Part shown: positions 7,961-16,899 of the stretch, one piece after another
Layout of the letters: each line of letters starts with the position of its first letter
Position numbering within the stretch: position 1 is the stretch's first letter
Notes under the pieces: generated by a model
Database searches by the model: none
What the model was told of the DNA's origin: nothing
What the model saw: the letters and a program-made list of their open reading frames with translations, nothing else
Origin: Bacillota bacterium
GTDB lineage: Bacteria; Bacillota; DTU030; DUMP01
Assembly (NCBI GenBank): GCA_012839445.1
Contig: DUNI01000216.1
Span: 1 to 37,138, forward strand
Length of the DNA stretch: 37,138 nt
Direction: 5' to 3'
Made by a program: the position numbers and the translations under genes

Positions 7961-7985
7961 CACATTTGCATAAATGTGATATAAT
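7961..7985 (+). promoter_or_regulatory. PEP synthase promoter with overlapping palindrome
   Basis: A perfect TATAAT at 7980-7985 has the TGn extension (7977-7979). Immediately upstream is the palindrome CACATTT-GCAT-AAATGTG (7961-7978), which fills the spacer where a repressor would block RNA polymerase. No convincing -35 box is present, which fits an extended -10 promoter. The predicted leader is about 25 bases. Confidence 0.6.
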
Positions 7986-8017
7986 GTAGCCATGAGTAAA
8001 AAAGGGAGGTTTTTGCC

Positions 8018-10390
8018 TTGCACCGGTACCAGTATATCAAGTGGCTGGGCGAAGTAGCTAAAGATGACGTAGCGCTAGTGGGAGGGAAAGGGGCTAATTT
8101 GGGCGAACTGACCCAAAGCAAGATAGAGGTGCCACCTGGTTTTTGCGTAACGGCAGCTGCATATCGAGAATTTCTTCGTTCTGCCGGACTGGAGAAGAAA
8201 ATAGCGAACATTATCAACGAGCTTGATGTAGAGGATTCGGATCAACTCCAGACAGAAACTGCCCGGATTCGAGATCTTATTGTTAAGGCTCCCATACCGG
8301 AGAAAATTGTCGCTGAAGTGAAGGACGCTTATGAGGAATTGGGTGGAAACATAAACATAAAGCATCCCTCAGTGGCTGTACGCAGTTCTGCTACAGCAGA
8401 AGACCTGCCGGAGGCGTCTTTTGCCGGACAACAGGACACATATCTTCATGTTTGCGGTCCGGATCAGGTGGTAAAACATGCCCGTCGGTGTTGGGCGTCA
8501 CTTTGGACTGCCAGAGCAGTATACTATCGGGAAAAGCAGGGGTTTGATCACTTAGAAGTTTCACTGAGTGTTGTGGTTCAAAAAATGATTAACAGCGGTA
8601 AATCAGGAGTAATGTTTACGGCTCATCCTGTAACCAACAATACTGAACAAATAATGATAAATGCTAGCTGGGGTTTAGGAGAAGCAGTTGTATCCGGTCT
8701 AGTTACTCCTGATGAATATTTGGTGGATAAGAATACATTGAGTGTTATCGATAAGAATATAGCGGAAAAATCGGCAATGATTGTGGATTGCCCGGATGGA
8801 TCGGGAACCAGAGAAGTAAACGTAGCCAACCACTTGGGTCCTGATATGGTTTCAAAGCAATGTCTGAGTGAACGAGAAATTATACAGCTAGCGCAATACG
8901 GACAAAAAATTGAGGAACTTTATGGTTGTCATCAGGATATTGAATGGGGCTACGATCGGGATACTGAGGAACTGTATATTTTGCAAGCTCGTCCTATTAC
9001 CACCTTAGGAGGAGAGGAAGAAGCCGTGACTGCTAATAATGCTGAGAACTTAGAAGTTTTGGTACGAGGAATATCTGCTTCTCCCGGGATAAGCGGCGGA
9101 ATGGTTAAAAAGATTAAGGATGTAAGCGAAATTGCCCGGGTTGAAGAGGGCGACGTATTGGTCACAGTGATGACTAATCCGGATATGGTTCCAGCTATGC
9201 GAAAAGCCAGTGCTGTTGTTACTGATGAGGGCGGCCGGACTTGTCATGCGGCCATTGTGTCCAGGGAACTGGGTATTCCTTGCATTGTGGGAGCTAAGAG
9301 GGCAACTGAGGTACTAAAAGAAGGCAGCCGAGTTACAGTAGATGCTACCTGCGGGGTAGTCTATGCAGGAGAAGTGATGTTGGAACAACAGACTAAGCAA
9401 AATGATAATGGTCTGGCCGCTGCTGTTCTCAGTGAAGATCTTCTAGCTCAATTGACACCGGTTACAGCTACCAAGATTTACATGAATTTGGGCCAGCCGT
9501 CACTAATAAACAAGTATCGCGCGTTACCGCTGGATGGCATTGGTCTCATGCGTACTGAGTTTATATTTACAGATATGATTGGGGCCCATCCCATGTATCT
9601 GGTAAAGACCGGACAGGGGAAGATCTTGGTAGATAAAATGGCAGAAGGGATAAGCACTGTGGCTCAGGCGATCAATCCCCGGCCAGTGGTGGTAAGGCTT
9701 AGCGACTTTCGCACCAACGAGTTTCGTGGTTTAAAGGGAGGCGAGGAAGTTGAGCCGATAGAAAACAACCCCATGATTGGCTGGCGGGGTGTGGCCCGTT
9801 ACATTTCACCTGAATATGAAGAGGGTTTCCGACTGGAGTGTCAGGCTATCCGCAAGGTACGGGAAGAGTTTGGGCTAACTAATGTTTGGGTCATGTTGCC
9901 TTTTGTCCGTACCATTTGGGAACTAAAACATGTTAAAGAAATCATGGCCGGTGAAGGGTTAGTCCAAAATAATAACTTTAAGCTTTGGATTATGGCCGAA
10001 GTACCGTCGGTCATTTTTGAGGCGGAGGAATTTGCCCAAGAAGTGGACGGTTTTAGTATCGGAAGTAATGATCTTACACAGCTGATTATGGGAGCCGATA
10101 GGGATTCGGGTATACTCAATCGGATGGGGTACTTTGACGAAAGGAACACAGCGGTCAAGAGGGCTATTGCCATTTTGATCCAGGCAGCCCATAAGTACAA
10201 TAAAACGGTTTCTATTTGTGGTCAGGGCCCGTCTCAATACCCGGAATTCGCCACCTTCTTAGTGCAACAGGGCGTGGATAGTATGAGCGTCAATCCGGAT
10301 ACAGTGGTGTACACCAAGCGTTTAGTAGCCTCAGTTGAGCGCAAGATAATGTTACAGAACATGCGCCAAGATGGATGTAATGAATGCTAA
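8018..10390 (+). CDS. ppsA: Phosphoenolpyruvate synthase
   Basis: Makes PEP from pyruvate and ATP, releasing AMP and phosphate, in the cytoplasm; it serves gluconeogenesis and anaerobic carbon metabolism. The 790-residue chain has the standard three parts. First is an ATP-grasp-like nucleotide domain (about 15-330), with V-G-G-K-G-A-N-L-G-E and R-S-S-A-T-A-E-D-L-P. Next is the swivelling phosphohistidine domain, with His410 in G-G-R-T-C-H-A-A-I. Last is the PEP-binding barrel (about 460-780), with the catalytic Cys734 in S-I-C-G-Q-G-P-S. The TTG start lies 7 bases after AAGGGAGGT (8002-8010). Pyruvate phosphate dikinase is a related alternative, but length and motifs fit PEP synthase better. 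It stands alone between its own promoter and terminator and splits uvrB from uvrA. Confidence 0.93.
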   Translation: MHRYQYIKWLGEVAKDDVALVGGKGANLGELTQSKIEVPPGFCVTAAAYREFLRSAGLEKKIANIINELDVEDSDQLQTETARIRDLIVKAPIPEKIVAEVKDAYEELGGNINIKHPSVAVRSSATAEDLPEASFAGQQDTYLHVCGPDQVVKHARRCWASLWTARAVYYREKQGFDHLEVSLSVVVQKMINSGKSGVMFTAHPVTNNTEQIMINASWGLGEAVVSGLVTPDEYLVDKNTLSVIDKNIAEKSAMIVDCPDGSGTREVNVANHLGPDMVSKQCLSEREIIQLAQYGQKIEELYGCHQDIEWGYDRDTEELYILQARPITTLGGEEEAVTANNAENLEVLVRGISASPGISGGMVKKIKDVSEIARVEEGDVLVTVMTNPDMVPAMRKASAVVTDEGGRTCHAAIVSRELGIPCIVGAKRATEVLKEGSRVTVDATCGVVYAGEVMLEQQTKQNDNGLAAAVLSEDLLAQLTPVTATKIYMNLGQPSLINKYRALPLDGIGLMRTEFIFTDMIGAHPMYLVKTGQGKILVDKMAEGISTVAQAINPRPVVVRLSDFRTNEFRGLKGGEEVEPIENNPMIGWRGVARYISPEYEEGFRLECQAIRKVREEFGLTNVWVMLPFVRTIWELKHVKEIMAGEGLVQNNNFKLWIMAEVPSVIFEAEEFAQEVDGFSIGSNDLTQLIMGADRDSGILNRMGYFDERNTAVKRAIAILIQAAHKYNKTVSICGQGPSQYPEFATFLVQQGVDSMSVNPDTVVYTKRLVASVERKIMLQNMRQDGCNEC

Positions 10391-10402
10391 CAAGATGATT
10401 TG

Positions 10403-10428
10403 AGAGAGGGGCAACCCTCTCTTTTTTT
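10403..10428 (+). terminator. Rho-independent terminator of ppsA
   Basis: A perfect 8-bp stem AGAGAGGG / CCCTCTCT with a GCAA tetraloop (10403-10422) is followed by a run of T, 12 bases after the stop codon. Confidence 0.93.
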
Positions 10429-10476
10429 GTGGTTAGACGGTGAAAATCTTATCAGTAATCCTTCCAATTATTTCTG

Positions 10477-10504
10477 TTTGCTTTCATATTTGTTGTGTTA
10501 TAAT
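10477..10504 (+). promoter_or_regulatory. uvrA promoter (extended -10)
   Basis: A perfect TATAAT at 10499-10504 carries the TGn extension (10496-10498); TTTGCT at 10477-10482 is a weak -35 at 16 bases. Transcription would begin near 10511, about 40 bases before the ATG at 10551. This rules out the in-frame ATG at 10503 and the GTG at 10440. Confidence 0.6.
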
Positions 10505-10550
10505 GAAGGGCGAGAAAGCTGACGTTACGAAAGCGAGGATTGAAGCCTTC

Positions 10551-13391
10551 ATGGCAGAGCAATATATTAAGGTGCGCGGTGCTCGACAGCATAATCTTAA
10601 AAACATAAGTATCGACTTACCTCGAAACAAGTTGATTGTGATAACAGGGTTATCGGGCTCCGGCAAATCCTCTTTGGCCTTTGACACTATTTACGCTGAG
10701 GGCCAGCGCCGATATGTGGAATCTCTGTCAGCCTATGCCCGCCAGTTCTTGGGCCAAATGGACAAACCTGATGTGGATTCCATAGAAGGGTTATCACCGG
10801 CTATTTCCATAGACCAGAAAAGCACCAGTCATAACCCGCGCTCAACAGTAGGTACAGTGACGGAGATATACGATTATCTGCGATTGCTTTTTGCGCGAAT
10901 TGGCCAGCCGCACTGTCCTGATTGTGGCAGCTCTATTAGACAACAGACAGTGGACCAAATGGTTGATCGTGTGCTCAAGCTTCCGGAAGGAAGCCGGATT
11001 CTGATTCTGGCACCGTTGGTTCGGGGGCGCAAAGGTGAGCACCAACGTATCATTGAAGAAACCAGGAGAAGCGGCTTTGTTCGCATGCGTGTCGATGGAC
11101 AAGTAAGAGAATTATCGGAAGAGATTAAGCTTGAGAAGAATAAGAAACATACATTAGAAGTTGTGGTGGATCGGCTGCGTATACGAAGCGGTATTAGAAA
11201 GCGGCTGGCTGATTCGTTGGAATTGGCATTGGGTTTAAGCGGTGGTTTGGTGTTGGTTTCTATGCTGGAGGGGGACGAGTTTACCTTTTCACAGAATTTT
11301 GCTTGTCCTGAATGTGGTTTTAGCTATGAGGAATTGTCACCGAGATTATTTTCGTTTAATAGTCCATACGGGGCTTGTCCCACTTGTACAGGACTGGGTA
11401 TAACCATGGAAATTGATCCTGATTTAGTTATTCCCGACCCTAACAAATCGATTGCCGAGGGAGCTATCGCGCCCTTTAGCCGGTCCACTAATTATTTCCC
11501 ACAGATTTTAGAAGCTTTGGCTGCCCATTATCACTTCAGTACGGAAGTTCCAGTAAAGGACCTGAAGCCGGAACATTTAAATATTCTTTTATACGGTAAT
11601 GACGGCCAGCGTTTCCGGGTGGACTATGAGACTCGTTGGGGCGAATCGCGTATCTTCACCACGGATTTTGAAGGTGCTATTCCAATTTTACAGCGCCGTT
11701 ACCGGGAGTCCCAATCTGCCACTGCGCGCACAGAGTATGAAGAATATATGAGTTCGCGTCCTTGTCCGCACTGTCAGGGCCAGCGGCTAAAGCCGGAAGC
11801 GTTAGCGGTGACAATTGGCAATAAAAATATTGCCGAAGTAACGGTCTGTTCTATTGAAGAGGCGCAGCAATTTTTCGCGTCGTTGGAATTGACCGAGCGT
11901 GAACAATTGATTGCGACGCGCGTTCTGAAGGAGATTCAGGCTCGCTTGGGTTTCTTGATTAATGTGGGCTTGGATTACTTGACACTGGACCGGGTGGCAG
12001 GGAGCCTTTCCGGGGGCGAGGCCCAGCGCATTCGTTTGGCAACCCAGATCGGTTCTGGTTTAACCGGAGTTTTGTATATCTTAGACGAGCCCAGCATTGG
12101 TCTTCATCAGCGTGATAACAAACGCCTTATGGAGACGCTGGAGGATCTTAGGGATTTAGGGAACACGGTAATTGTGGTGGAACATGATAAAGAAACCATG
12201 GAAACGGCTGATTTCTTGGTGGATGTTGGTCCTGGAGCCGGGGAGCAGGGCGGCGAGGTGGTGGCGGCCGGATCTTTGGATGATATCAAGTCTTGCCCGC
12301 GTTCGATTACTGGTCAGTACCTTAGTGGGCAACGGCGCATTCCTGTACCTAAGACCCGACGGGAGCCAAACGGTAACTGGCTGACGGTTATAGGTGCGGC
12401 TGAACACAATCTTAAGAATATCGATGTAAAGATACCGCTGGGTGTATTTGTTTGTGTTACCGGTGTATCTGGTTCAGGGAAAAGCACTTTAGTAAACGAT
12501 ATATTATACCGGCGATTAGCTCAGGAGCTACATGGATCTCGGAAGCAACCAGGACGTCACAAAGATATCCTAGGCAAAGAGTATCTGGATAAGGTGATCG
12601 CCATCGATCAAGCACCCATTGGTCGCACACCCAGATCTAATCCTGCAACTTACACCGGGGTCTTTGATCCTATCCGTGAGTTGTTTAGCCTTACTCCTGA
12701 AGCTAGAATGCGTGGCTACAAGCCGGGCCGCTTTAGTTTCAATGTACGCGGCGGCCGCTGCGAAGCTTGTCGGGGTGATGGTATCCTCAAGATTGAGATG
12801 CACTTTTTGCCCGATGTGTATGTACCATGTGAGGTGTGCAAGGGCAGAAGATACAACCGAGAAACCTTGGATATAAAGTATAGAGGAAAGAGTATAGCCG
12901 ATGTATTGGAAATGACAGTTACAGAAGCGTTAGCCTTTTTTGCCAACGTACCGCGAGCGGCTACCAGATTGCAAACCTTATACGATGTAGGTTTGGGCTA
13001 TATTCGTTTAGGTCAGCCAGCTACCACTCTTTCCGGAGGCGAGGCTCAGCGGATTAAACTGGCGACGGAGCTTTCTCGGCGCTCCACTGGACGTACGTTG
13101 TATATTCTGGATGAACCAACCACAGGGTTGCATTTCGCCGATATTGAAAAACTTGTTCAAGTGCTGCAGCGCCTGGTAGATACAGGCAATACAGTGCTGG
13201 TTATTGAGCATAACCTGGATGTAATTAAGGCGGCGGATTACGTGATTGACCTGGGACCTGAGGGCGGGGAGAAGGGCGGTCAGGTGCTGGTAGCAGGGAC
13301 ACCGGAGGAGATTGCTCAGTGTGCACGTTCTTATACCGGACATGAACTGTGGCGGGTGTTGCATGAGAAGGCTATACTGGCCGGACGCTAG
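10551..13391 (+). CDS. uvrA: Excinuclease ABC subunit A
   Basis: UvrA is the damage-recognition ATPase that loads UvrB in nucleotide excision repair. The 946-residue chain has two ABC ATPase modules. The first Walker A is G-L-S-G-S-G-K-S (33-40) and the second is G-V-S-G-S-G-K-S. Both L-S-G-G-E-A-Q-R signature motifs are present. Zinc-binding C-x2-C pairs (C-P-D-C, C-P-E-C...C-P-T-C, and C-E-A-C...C-E-V-C) lie at the expected places. The start at 10551 gives the standard beginning [18 protein letters not shown], downstream of the -10 box and of a GAGGA at 10535. uvrC follows after only 20 bases, so the two form an operon. Confidence 0.97.
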   Translation: MAEQYIKVRGARQHNLKNISIDLPRNKLIVITGLSGSGKSSLAFDTIYAEGQRRYVESLSAYARQFLGQMDKPDVDSIEGLSPAISIDQKSTSHNPRSTVGTVTEIYDYLRLLFARIGQPHCPDCGSSIRQQTVDQMVDRVLKLPEGSRILILAPLVRGRKGEHQRIIEETRRSGFVRMRVDGQVRELSEEIKLEKNKKHTLEVVVDRLRIRSGIRKRLADSLELALGLSGGLVLVSMLEGDEFTFSQNFACPECGFSYEELSPRLFSFNSPYGACPTCTGLGITMEIDPDLVIPDPNKSIAEGAIAPFSRSTNYFPQILEALAAHYHFSTEVPVKDLKPEHLNILLYGNDGQRFRVDYETRWGESRIFTTDFEGAIPILQRRYRESQSATARTEYEEYMSSRPCPHCQGQRLKPEALAVTIGNKNIAEVTVCSIEEAQQFFASLELTEREQLIATRVLKEIQARLGFLINVGLDYLTLDRVAGSLSGGEAQRIRLATQIGSGLTGVLYILDEPSIGLHQRDNKRLMETLEDLRDLGNTVIVVEHDKETMETADFLVDVGPGAGEQGGEVVAAGSLDDIKSCPRSITGQYLSGQRRIPVPKTRREPNGNWLTVIGAAEHNLKNIDVKIPLGVFVCVTGVSGSGKSTLVNDILYRRLAQELHGSRKQPGRHKDILGKEYLDKVIAIDQAPIGRTPRSNPATYTGVFDPIRELFSLTPEARMRGYKPGRFSFNVRGGRCEACRGDGILKIEMHFLPDVYVPCEVCKGRRYNRETLDIKYRGKSIADVLEMTVTEALAFFANVPRAATRLQTLYDVGLGYIRLGQPATTLSGGEAQRIKLATELSRRSTGRTLYILDEPTTGLHFADIEKLVQVLQRLVDTGNTVLVIEHNLDVIKAADYVIDLGPEGGEKGGQVLVAGTPEEIAQCARSYTGHELWRVLHEKAILAGR

Positions 13392-13411
13392 GGCGTGTGA
13401 GGTGGGTTAAT

Positions 13412-15214
13412 ATGGACTTGGAGAAAAAACTGGAGTTGTTGCCGGAACAGCCAGGTGTCTATCTAATGAAGGATAGGTTGGAAAATATTATTTACGTGGG
13501 TAAAGCAGTTAATTTGAAGAATCGTGTGCGATCCTATTTCCGCAGCCACGACCACCCGCCCAAAGTTAAAGCTATGCTGGAACATGTTCAAGACTTTGAG
13601 TATATTGTCACTGGTTCCGAAATAGAAGCGTTGGCGTTGGAATGTAACTTTATTAAGAGCCATCAACCACACTACAATATCCTGCTTAGGGATGATAAAC
13701 AGTACCCATATTTAAGATTGACTGTAAATGAAAAATTCCCCCGTCTAATGGTAACCCGGCGGATAAAAAATGATGGGGCCCGTTATTTTGGTCCTTATAC
13801 CGATGTTGGTGCTCTCAATGAGACAATGAAGCTATTAAAGAAGATTTTCCCTTTGCGTACCTGCAGTGCCTACGGTTTTGCCCGTCGGGAGCGACCATGC
13901 CTTAATTATCATATCGAGCGTTGCTTGGGCCCATGCCAGGGAACGGTGTCGGTAAAGGAGTATGGGGAACTGGTCCGTGAGTTGATCTTGTTTCTGGAGG
14001 GGAGACAAGATGTAATTCTAAAACGACTCAAAGAACGGATGGAGATTGCTGCCCAGGAACTTAGATTCGAAGATGCAGCTAAATTGCGGGATCAGGCTGC
14101 GGCAGTGGAAAGAGTGCTGGAAAAGCAAACAGTGGTGTCTTTAGGTGGGGAAGATCAGGATGTTATCGGTTTAGCTCGGGGAGTGACCGAGGCTTGTGTG
14201 CAGGTATTTCAGGTGCGTGCAGGAAAGCTTACGTCTCGAGAGACGTTTTTTCTTAAAGGTACCGAAGGTTATGAACGGTCTCATTTACTGGCAGCGTTCT
14301 TAAAAGAGTACTATTCACGTGCCGCTATTGTACCGCCGCGGATTATTTTAGGCGAACAAGCTCAGGAGCAGGATCTACTGGCAGCTTATTTAAGCCGGCG
14401 CAGCGGGCATAAAGTTATACTGCATGTACCGCAACGAGGACCTAAAAAGGCACTGGCCGACATGTCCGCTGAAAACGCAGTGTTAGCCCTGCGCGAGGCT
14501 GAAGAGCTCTGGGCACAGCAGGTTGTGAGGACAGAAGGAGCACTGGCAGCGCTGCAGATAGCGCTGGAGTTGCCGACTTTGCCACATCGCATTGAGGGTT
14601 TTGATGTTTCCAATTTACAAGGGCAAGAAGCTGTGTCTTCAATGGTAACGTTTGTAGATGGGAAGCCGCTTAAGTCCCATTACCGGCGCTTTCGTATTCG
14701 TACGGTCTTTCAAGCCAATGATTATGCCATGATGACAGAAACCGTGAAACGGCGTTACAGCGGGACTTTACGAGACAAAATGCCCCTGCCGGATCTTATT
14801 TTGATCGACGGTGGCAAGGGCCAGCTCTCGGCTGCATGTTCAGTACTGACTGAACTAGGGCTAGATCATATACCTATTTTTGGGTTGGCCGAAGAATATG
14901 AAGATCTTTATGCCAAAGACCGAACAGAACCGATCCGGCTTCCTCGGGATTCAGTAGCGCTACAGCTTTTACAACGAGTTCGGGATGAGGCTCATCGATT
15001 TGCCCTGAATTATCATCGGTTGAGGCGTCGGCGTAGTGCGCTAAGATCGGAATTGGACGAGGTGCCAGGGATCGGTCCCCGACGGCGGCAAGCGTTGATT
15101 AAACAATTCGGTTCTTTGAAAAAGTTGAAAGAAGCATCATTAGAGGATTTACTGGCGGTTCCGAAGTTGACGCGCCCTGTGGCAGAAGCTCTCTATAACC
15201 ATTTGCACAGCTAA
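13412..15214 (+). CDS. uvrC: Excinuclease ABC subunit C
   Basis: UvrC makes both incisions around the lesion after UvrB binding. The 600-residue protein has an N-terminal GIY-YIG nuclease domain (Y-V-G-K-A-V-N-L-K-N-R-V near 30), a Cys-rich patch (C-S...C-L-N-Y-H...C-L-G-P-C), a UVR domain (about 200-235, R-F-E-D-A-A-K-L-R-D) for UvrB, an RNase H-like nuclease domain with F-D-V-S-N and L-I-L-I-D-G-G-K-G-Q, and helix-hairpin-helix motifs at the end (V-P-G-I-G-P-R-R-R). ATG 13412 lies 7 bases after GAGGTG and gives the usual L-E-L-L-P-E-Q-P-G-V-Y-L-M start region; the GTG at 13397 has no spaced ribosome site. It ends 13 bases from a convergent gene. Confidence 0.97.
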   Translation: MDLEKKLELLPEQPGVYLMKDRLENIIYVGKAVNLKNRVRSYFRSHDHPPKVKAMLEHVQDFEYIVTGSEIEALALECNFIKSHQPHYNILLRDDKQYPYLRLTVNEKFPRLMVTRRIKNDGARYFGPYTDVGALNETMKLLKKIFPLRTCSAYGFARRERPCLNYHIERCLGPCQGTVSVKEYGELVRELILFLEGRQDVILKRLKERMEIAAQELRFEDAAKLRDQAAAVERVLEKQTVVSLGGEDQDVIGLARGVTEACVQVFQVRAGKLTSRETFFLKGTEGYERSHLLAAFLKEYYSRAAIVPPRIILGEQAQEQDLLAAYLSRRSGHKVILHVPQRGPKKALADMSAENAVLALREAEELWAQQVVRTEGALAALQIALELPTLPHRIEGFDVSNLQGQEAVSSMVTFVDGKPLKSHYRRFRIRTVFQANDYAMMTETVKRRYSGTLRDKMPLPDLILIDGGKGQLSAACSVLTELGLDHIPIFGLAEEYEDLYAKDRTEPIRLPRDSVALQLLQRVRDEAHRFALNYHRLRRRRSALRSELDEVPGIGPRRRQALIKQFGSLKKLKEASLEDLLAVPKLTRPVAEALYNHLHS

Positions 15215-15227
15215 GGGCTCGTCATTG

Positions 15228-16118
15228 CTACCTAGATACAAAGAAACGGCGCAAGGCGTTAAATATTCCTTGCGCGACTTTTTGTTTATAGTCAATATCG
15301 CGCAGCAAACCTTCGTCGATGCGATGGGATATAGAGCCTACTTTCACCACTGCCCCAGGTGCCTGTATCTCTCTTAGTAGATGAGATGACGTGGTTCCTT
15401 CTGAAATCAGAGAAAGTGGCAGTTTTTGTTGCAGTTCTTGTTTCAGGACGTTAGCCAGACGTGGGCTGCCAGGGGAGGCTGGTAGATACAGAATACCGAA
15501 CCCAGAGCGCGGTTGGGTCGGATTGTAAAGGGTTGCCAGGGAGAGTACCACATGGCACCGATGGCCGCTTCTAATGGCAGTAGGGGAAAGAGTGGGAAAG
15601 GCCGGTGAAAAACTGCTAAAATGTGGATTGGCGTTAACAGCGGCTAGCAAGCGGCCTAATCGCCGGGCGATATCATAGGTAGGGATTGTTTCCGCCAGAC
15701 CGGTTGGACTAACAACACAGGGGCGAGCCCAAGGATCTAGCAATATTACCTTATTAGCAAAGAATGGGAAGAGCGGGGAAGGATCTATGTAAACGTGATA
15801 GTGGCACAGTGGCCCAGGATCCTTATTTATATGCCAGGGTCCGGGAAAATATCGTTCGATGGTGAGCTCTACCTTTTGCGAGTCCTGTTCGAATATTGTA
15901 ACAGCTTTAACCACGGCATCGGTGACCCGAAATTCTCCGCTGGGCATATTTAGAGCGGTGGAGCTAAAAGTAAAAACAATGTTGGGGCCATCTTCTCTAA
16001 CGGTATAAGAAGGCTCACCCCAAAAATCGACGCCGATAACTGAGCCGGCGGCTAAGGTGGTATCGCCGGCCTGGGCATGATGCGTACGCAAGTTGACTAG
16101 CAGTGCCGGTTGTGCCAT
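15228..16118 (-). CDS. Degenerate N-acetylmuramoyl-L-alanine amidase-fold protein
   Basis: A 296-residue protein without signal peptide or membrane segment. Residues 25-110 resemble an AMIN-type beta domain. Residues 122-296 follow the Amidase_3 pattern: K-V-I-L-L-D-P (123-129), G-L-A-E-T-I-P-T-Y-D-I-A-R-R-L-G (140-155), V-V-L-S-L-A-T (190-196) and A-V-V-K-V-G-S-I-S-H (257-265). Active enzymes have His after D-P-G, His in S-x-H-x-N and Glu in E-x-G-F-x-S-N; here these are Trp130, the Leu-Ala of S-L-A-T, and Lys259. Only the Glu143 counterpart remains. It is therefore probably not a zinc amidase, perhaps a binding or regulatory relative. The ATG at 16118 follows a GAGGTGA Shine-Dalgarno at 5 bases. 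Assignment rests on pattern similarity by eye. Confidence 0.65.
   Translation of the reverse strand: MAQPALLVNLRTHHAQAGDTTLAAGSVIGVDFWGEPSYTVREDGPNIVFTFSSTALNMPSGEFRVTDAVVKAVTIFEQDSQKVELTIERYFPGPWHINKDPGPLCHYHVYIDPSPLFPFFANKVILLDPWARPCVVSPTGLAETIPTYDIARRLGRLLAAVNANPHFSSFSPAFPTLSPTAIRSGHRCHVVLSLATLYNPTQPRSGFGILYLPASPGSPRLANVLKQELQQKLPLSLISEGTTSSHLLREIQAPGAVVKVGSISHRIDEGLLRDIDYKQKVAQGIFNALRRFFVSR
15249..15283. terminator. Terminator of uvrC embedded in the convergent gene
   Basis: A perfect 8-bp stem GCGCAAGG (15249-15256) / CCTTGCGC (15268-15275) with an 11-base loop is followed on the plus strand by GACTTTTTG. It lies inside the last codons of the minus-strand pseudo-amidase gene (encoding Q-G-I-F-N-A-L-R-R). 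On the minus strand it is followed by CGTTTCTTTG, so it may work both ways. Confidence 0.75.
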
Positions 16119-16248
16119 GATGCTCACCTCTGTAACCAATTTGATGCCTTATACATAATTTATGCGGCATCTTGGAAAAAGTGACCCAACTCCCCTGTAA
16201 CAAAAATGCCATGATAAACATAGCATGCCGAGAGGGGGAGGTGAAAAA

Positions 16249-16899
16249 ATGGCGGTTAAAATCCCTCTGCGTACGCACCTAATTACCGAAAAAGATGATA
16301 TTGTTAGTGTAGTTGAACATTATGCTGGGAAAGTTGCCGAGCCGGGAGATTTAGTTGCAGTGGCAGAAAGCGTTGTTGCTATTGCTCAGGGTCGGTTTAT
16401 CCGTCAGGAAGACGTTAAGACGGGGTTTTTAGCCCGCTTTCTCTGCCGTTTTCCCCAACGGCACGGTAGCCTAACTTCAGCGGCAGCTATGCAGTTGGCC
16501 ATAAATGAGGTGGGTGCCGGTCGTATTTTGGTGGCTGCCGGCGCCGGTGCCGTAGGTAGGATATTTAGATGCCGCGGGTTGTTTTATCGTGTGGCTGGCC
16601 CAGCAGCAGCTTTGATCGATGATGTGGCCGGGACCATGCCGCCGTATCATGTTTTCATTGTTCTCGGACCGAAAAACGCTGATCAGGTAGCTCAAGCCAT
16701 CTGTGACCGTCTAGGGGTGGATGCAGTGATCATGGATGCTAATGACTTAGGGCTGGCAGATGTAGTTGGGGCTTCCGTGGGTGTGCCTCGCCCCTATATC
16801 CCAATGTTGTTTGCCGATAATCCAGCTGGAAACTATGAACAGCAGACTCCTTTAACGGTAATCAAAAATTATCGCACAAAACTAAAGGGGTGGGGTTGA
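16249..16899 (+). CDS. CofE-like coenzyme F420-0:glutamate ligase domain protein
   Basis: A 216-residue cytoplasmic protein resembling CofE, the GTP-dependent enzyme that adds glutamate to coenzyme F420-0. Family-like stretches are P-G-D-L-V-A-V-A-E-S-V-V-A-I-A-Q-G-R near the N-terminus, the Ala/Gly-rich middle, and D-V-V-G-A-S-V-G-V-P-R-P-Y near the end. It is shorter than typical CofE (about 250). No other F420 gene is in the window, and such homologues are known in Firmicutes not known to make F420, so a different amide-forming role is possible. ATG 16249 follows a perfect GGAGGTGA at 5 bases; the in-frame ATG at 16225 has no such site. Its TGA abuts the ATG of the decarboxylase, indicating translational coupling. 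Confidence 0.75.
   Translation: MAVKIPLRTHLITEKDDIVSVVEHYAGKVAEPGDLVAVAESVVAIAQGRFIRQEDVKTGFLARFLCRFPQRHGSLTSAAAMQLAINEVGAGRILVAAGAGAVGRIFRCRGLFYRVAGPAAALIDDVAGTMPPYHVFIVLGPKNADQVAQAICDRLGVDAVIMDANDLGLADVVGASVGVPRPYIPMLFADNPAGNYEQQTPLTVIKNYRTKLKGWG

Noticed and set aside
10440-10550. Longer UvrA start at GTG 10440 or ATG 10503
   Set aside because: Both lie upstream of or inside the -10 box, and the family begins at M-A-E-Q-Y-I-K-V.
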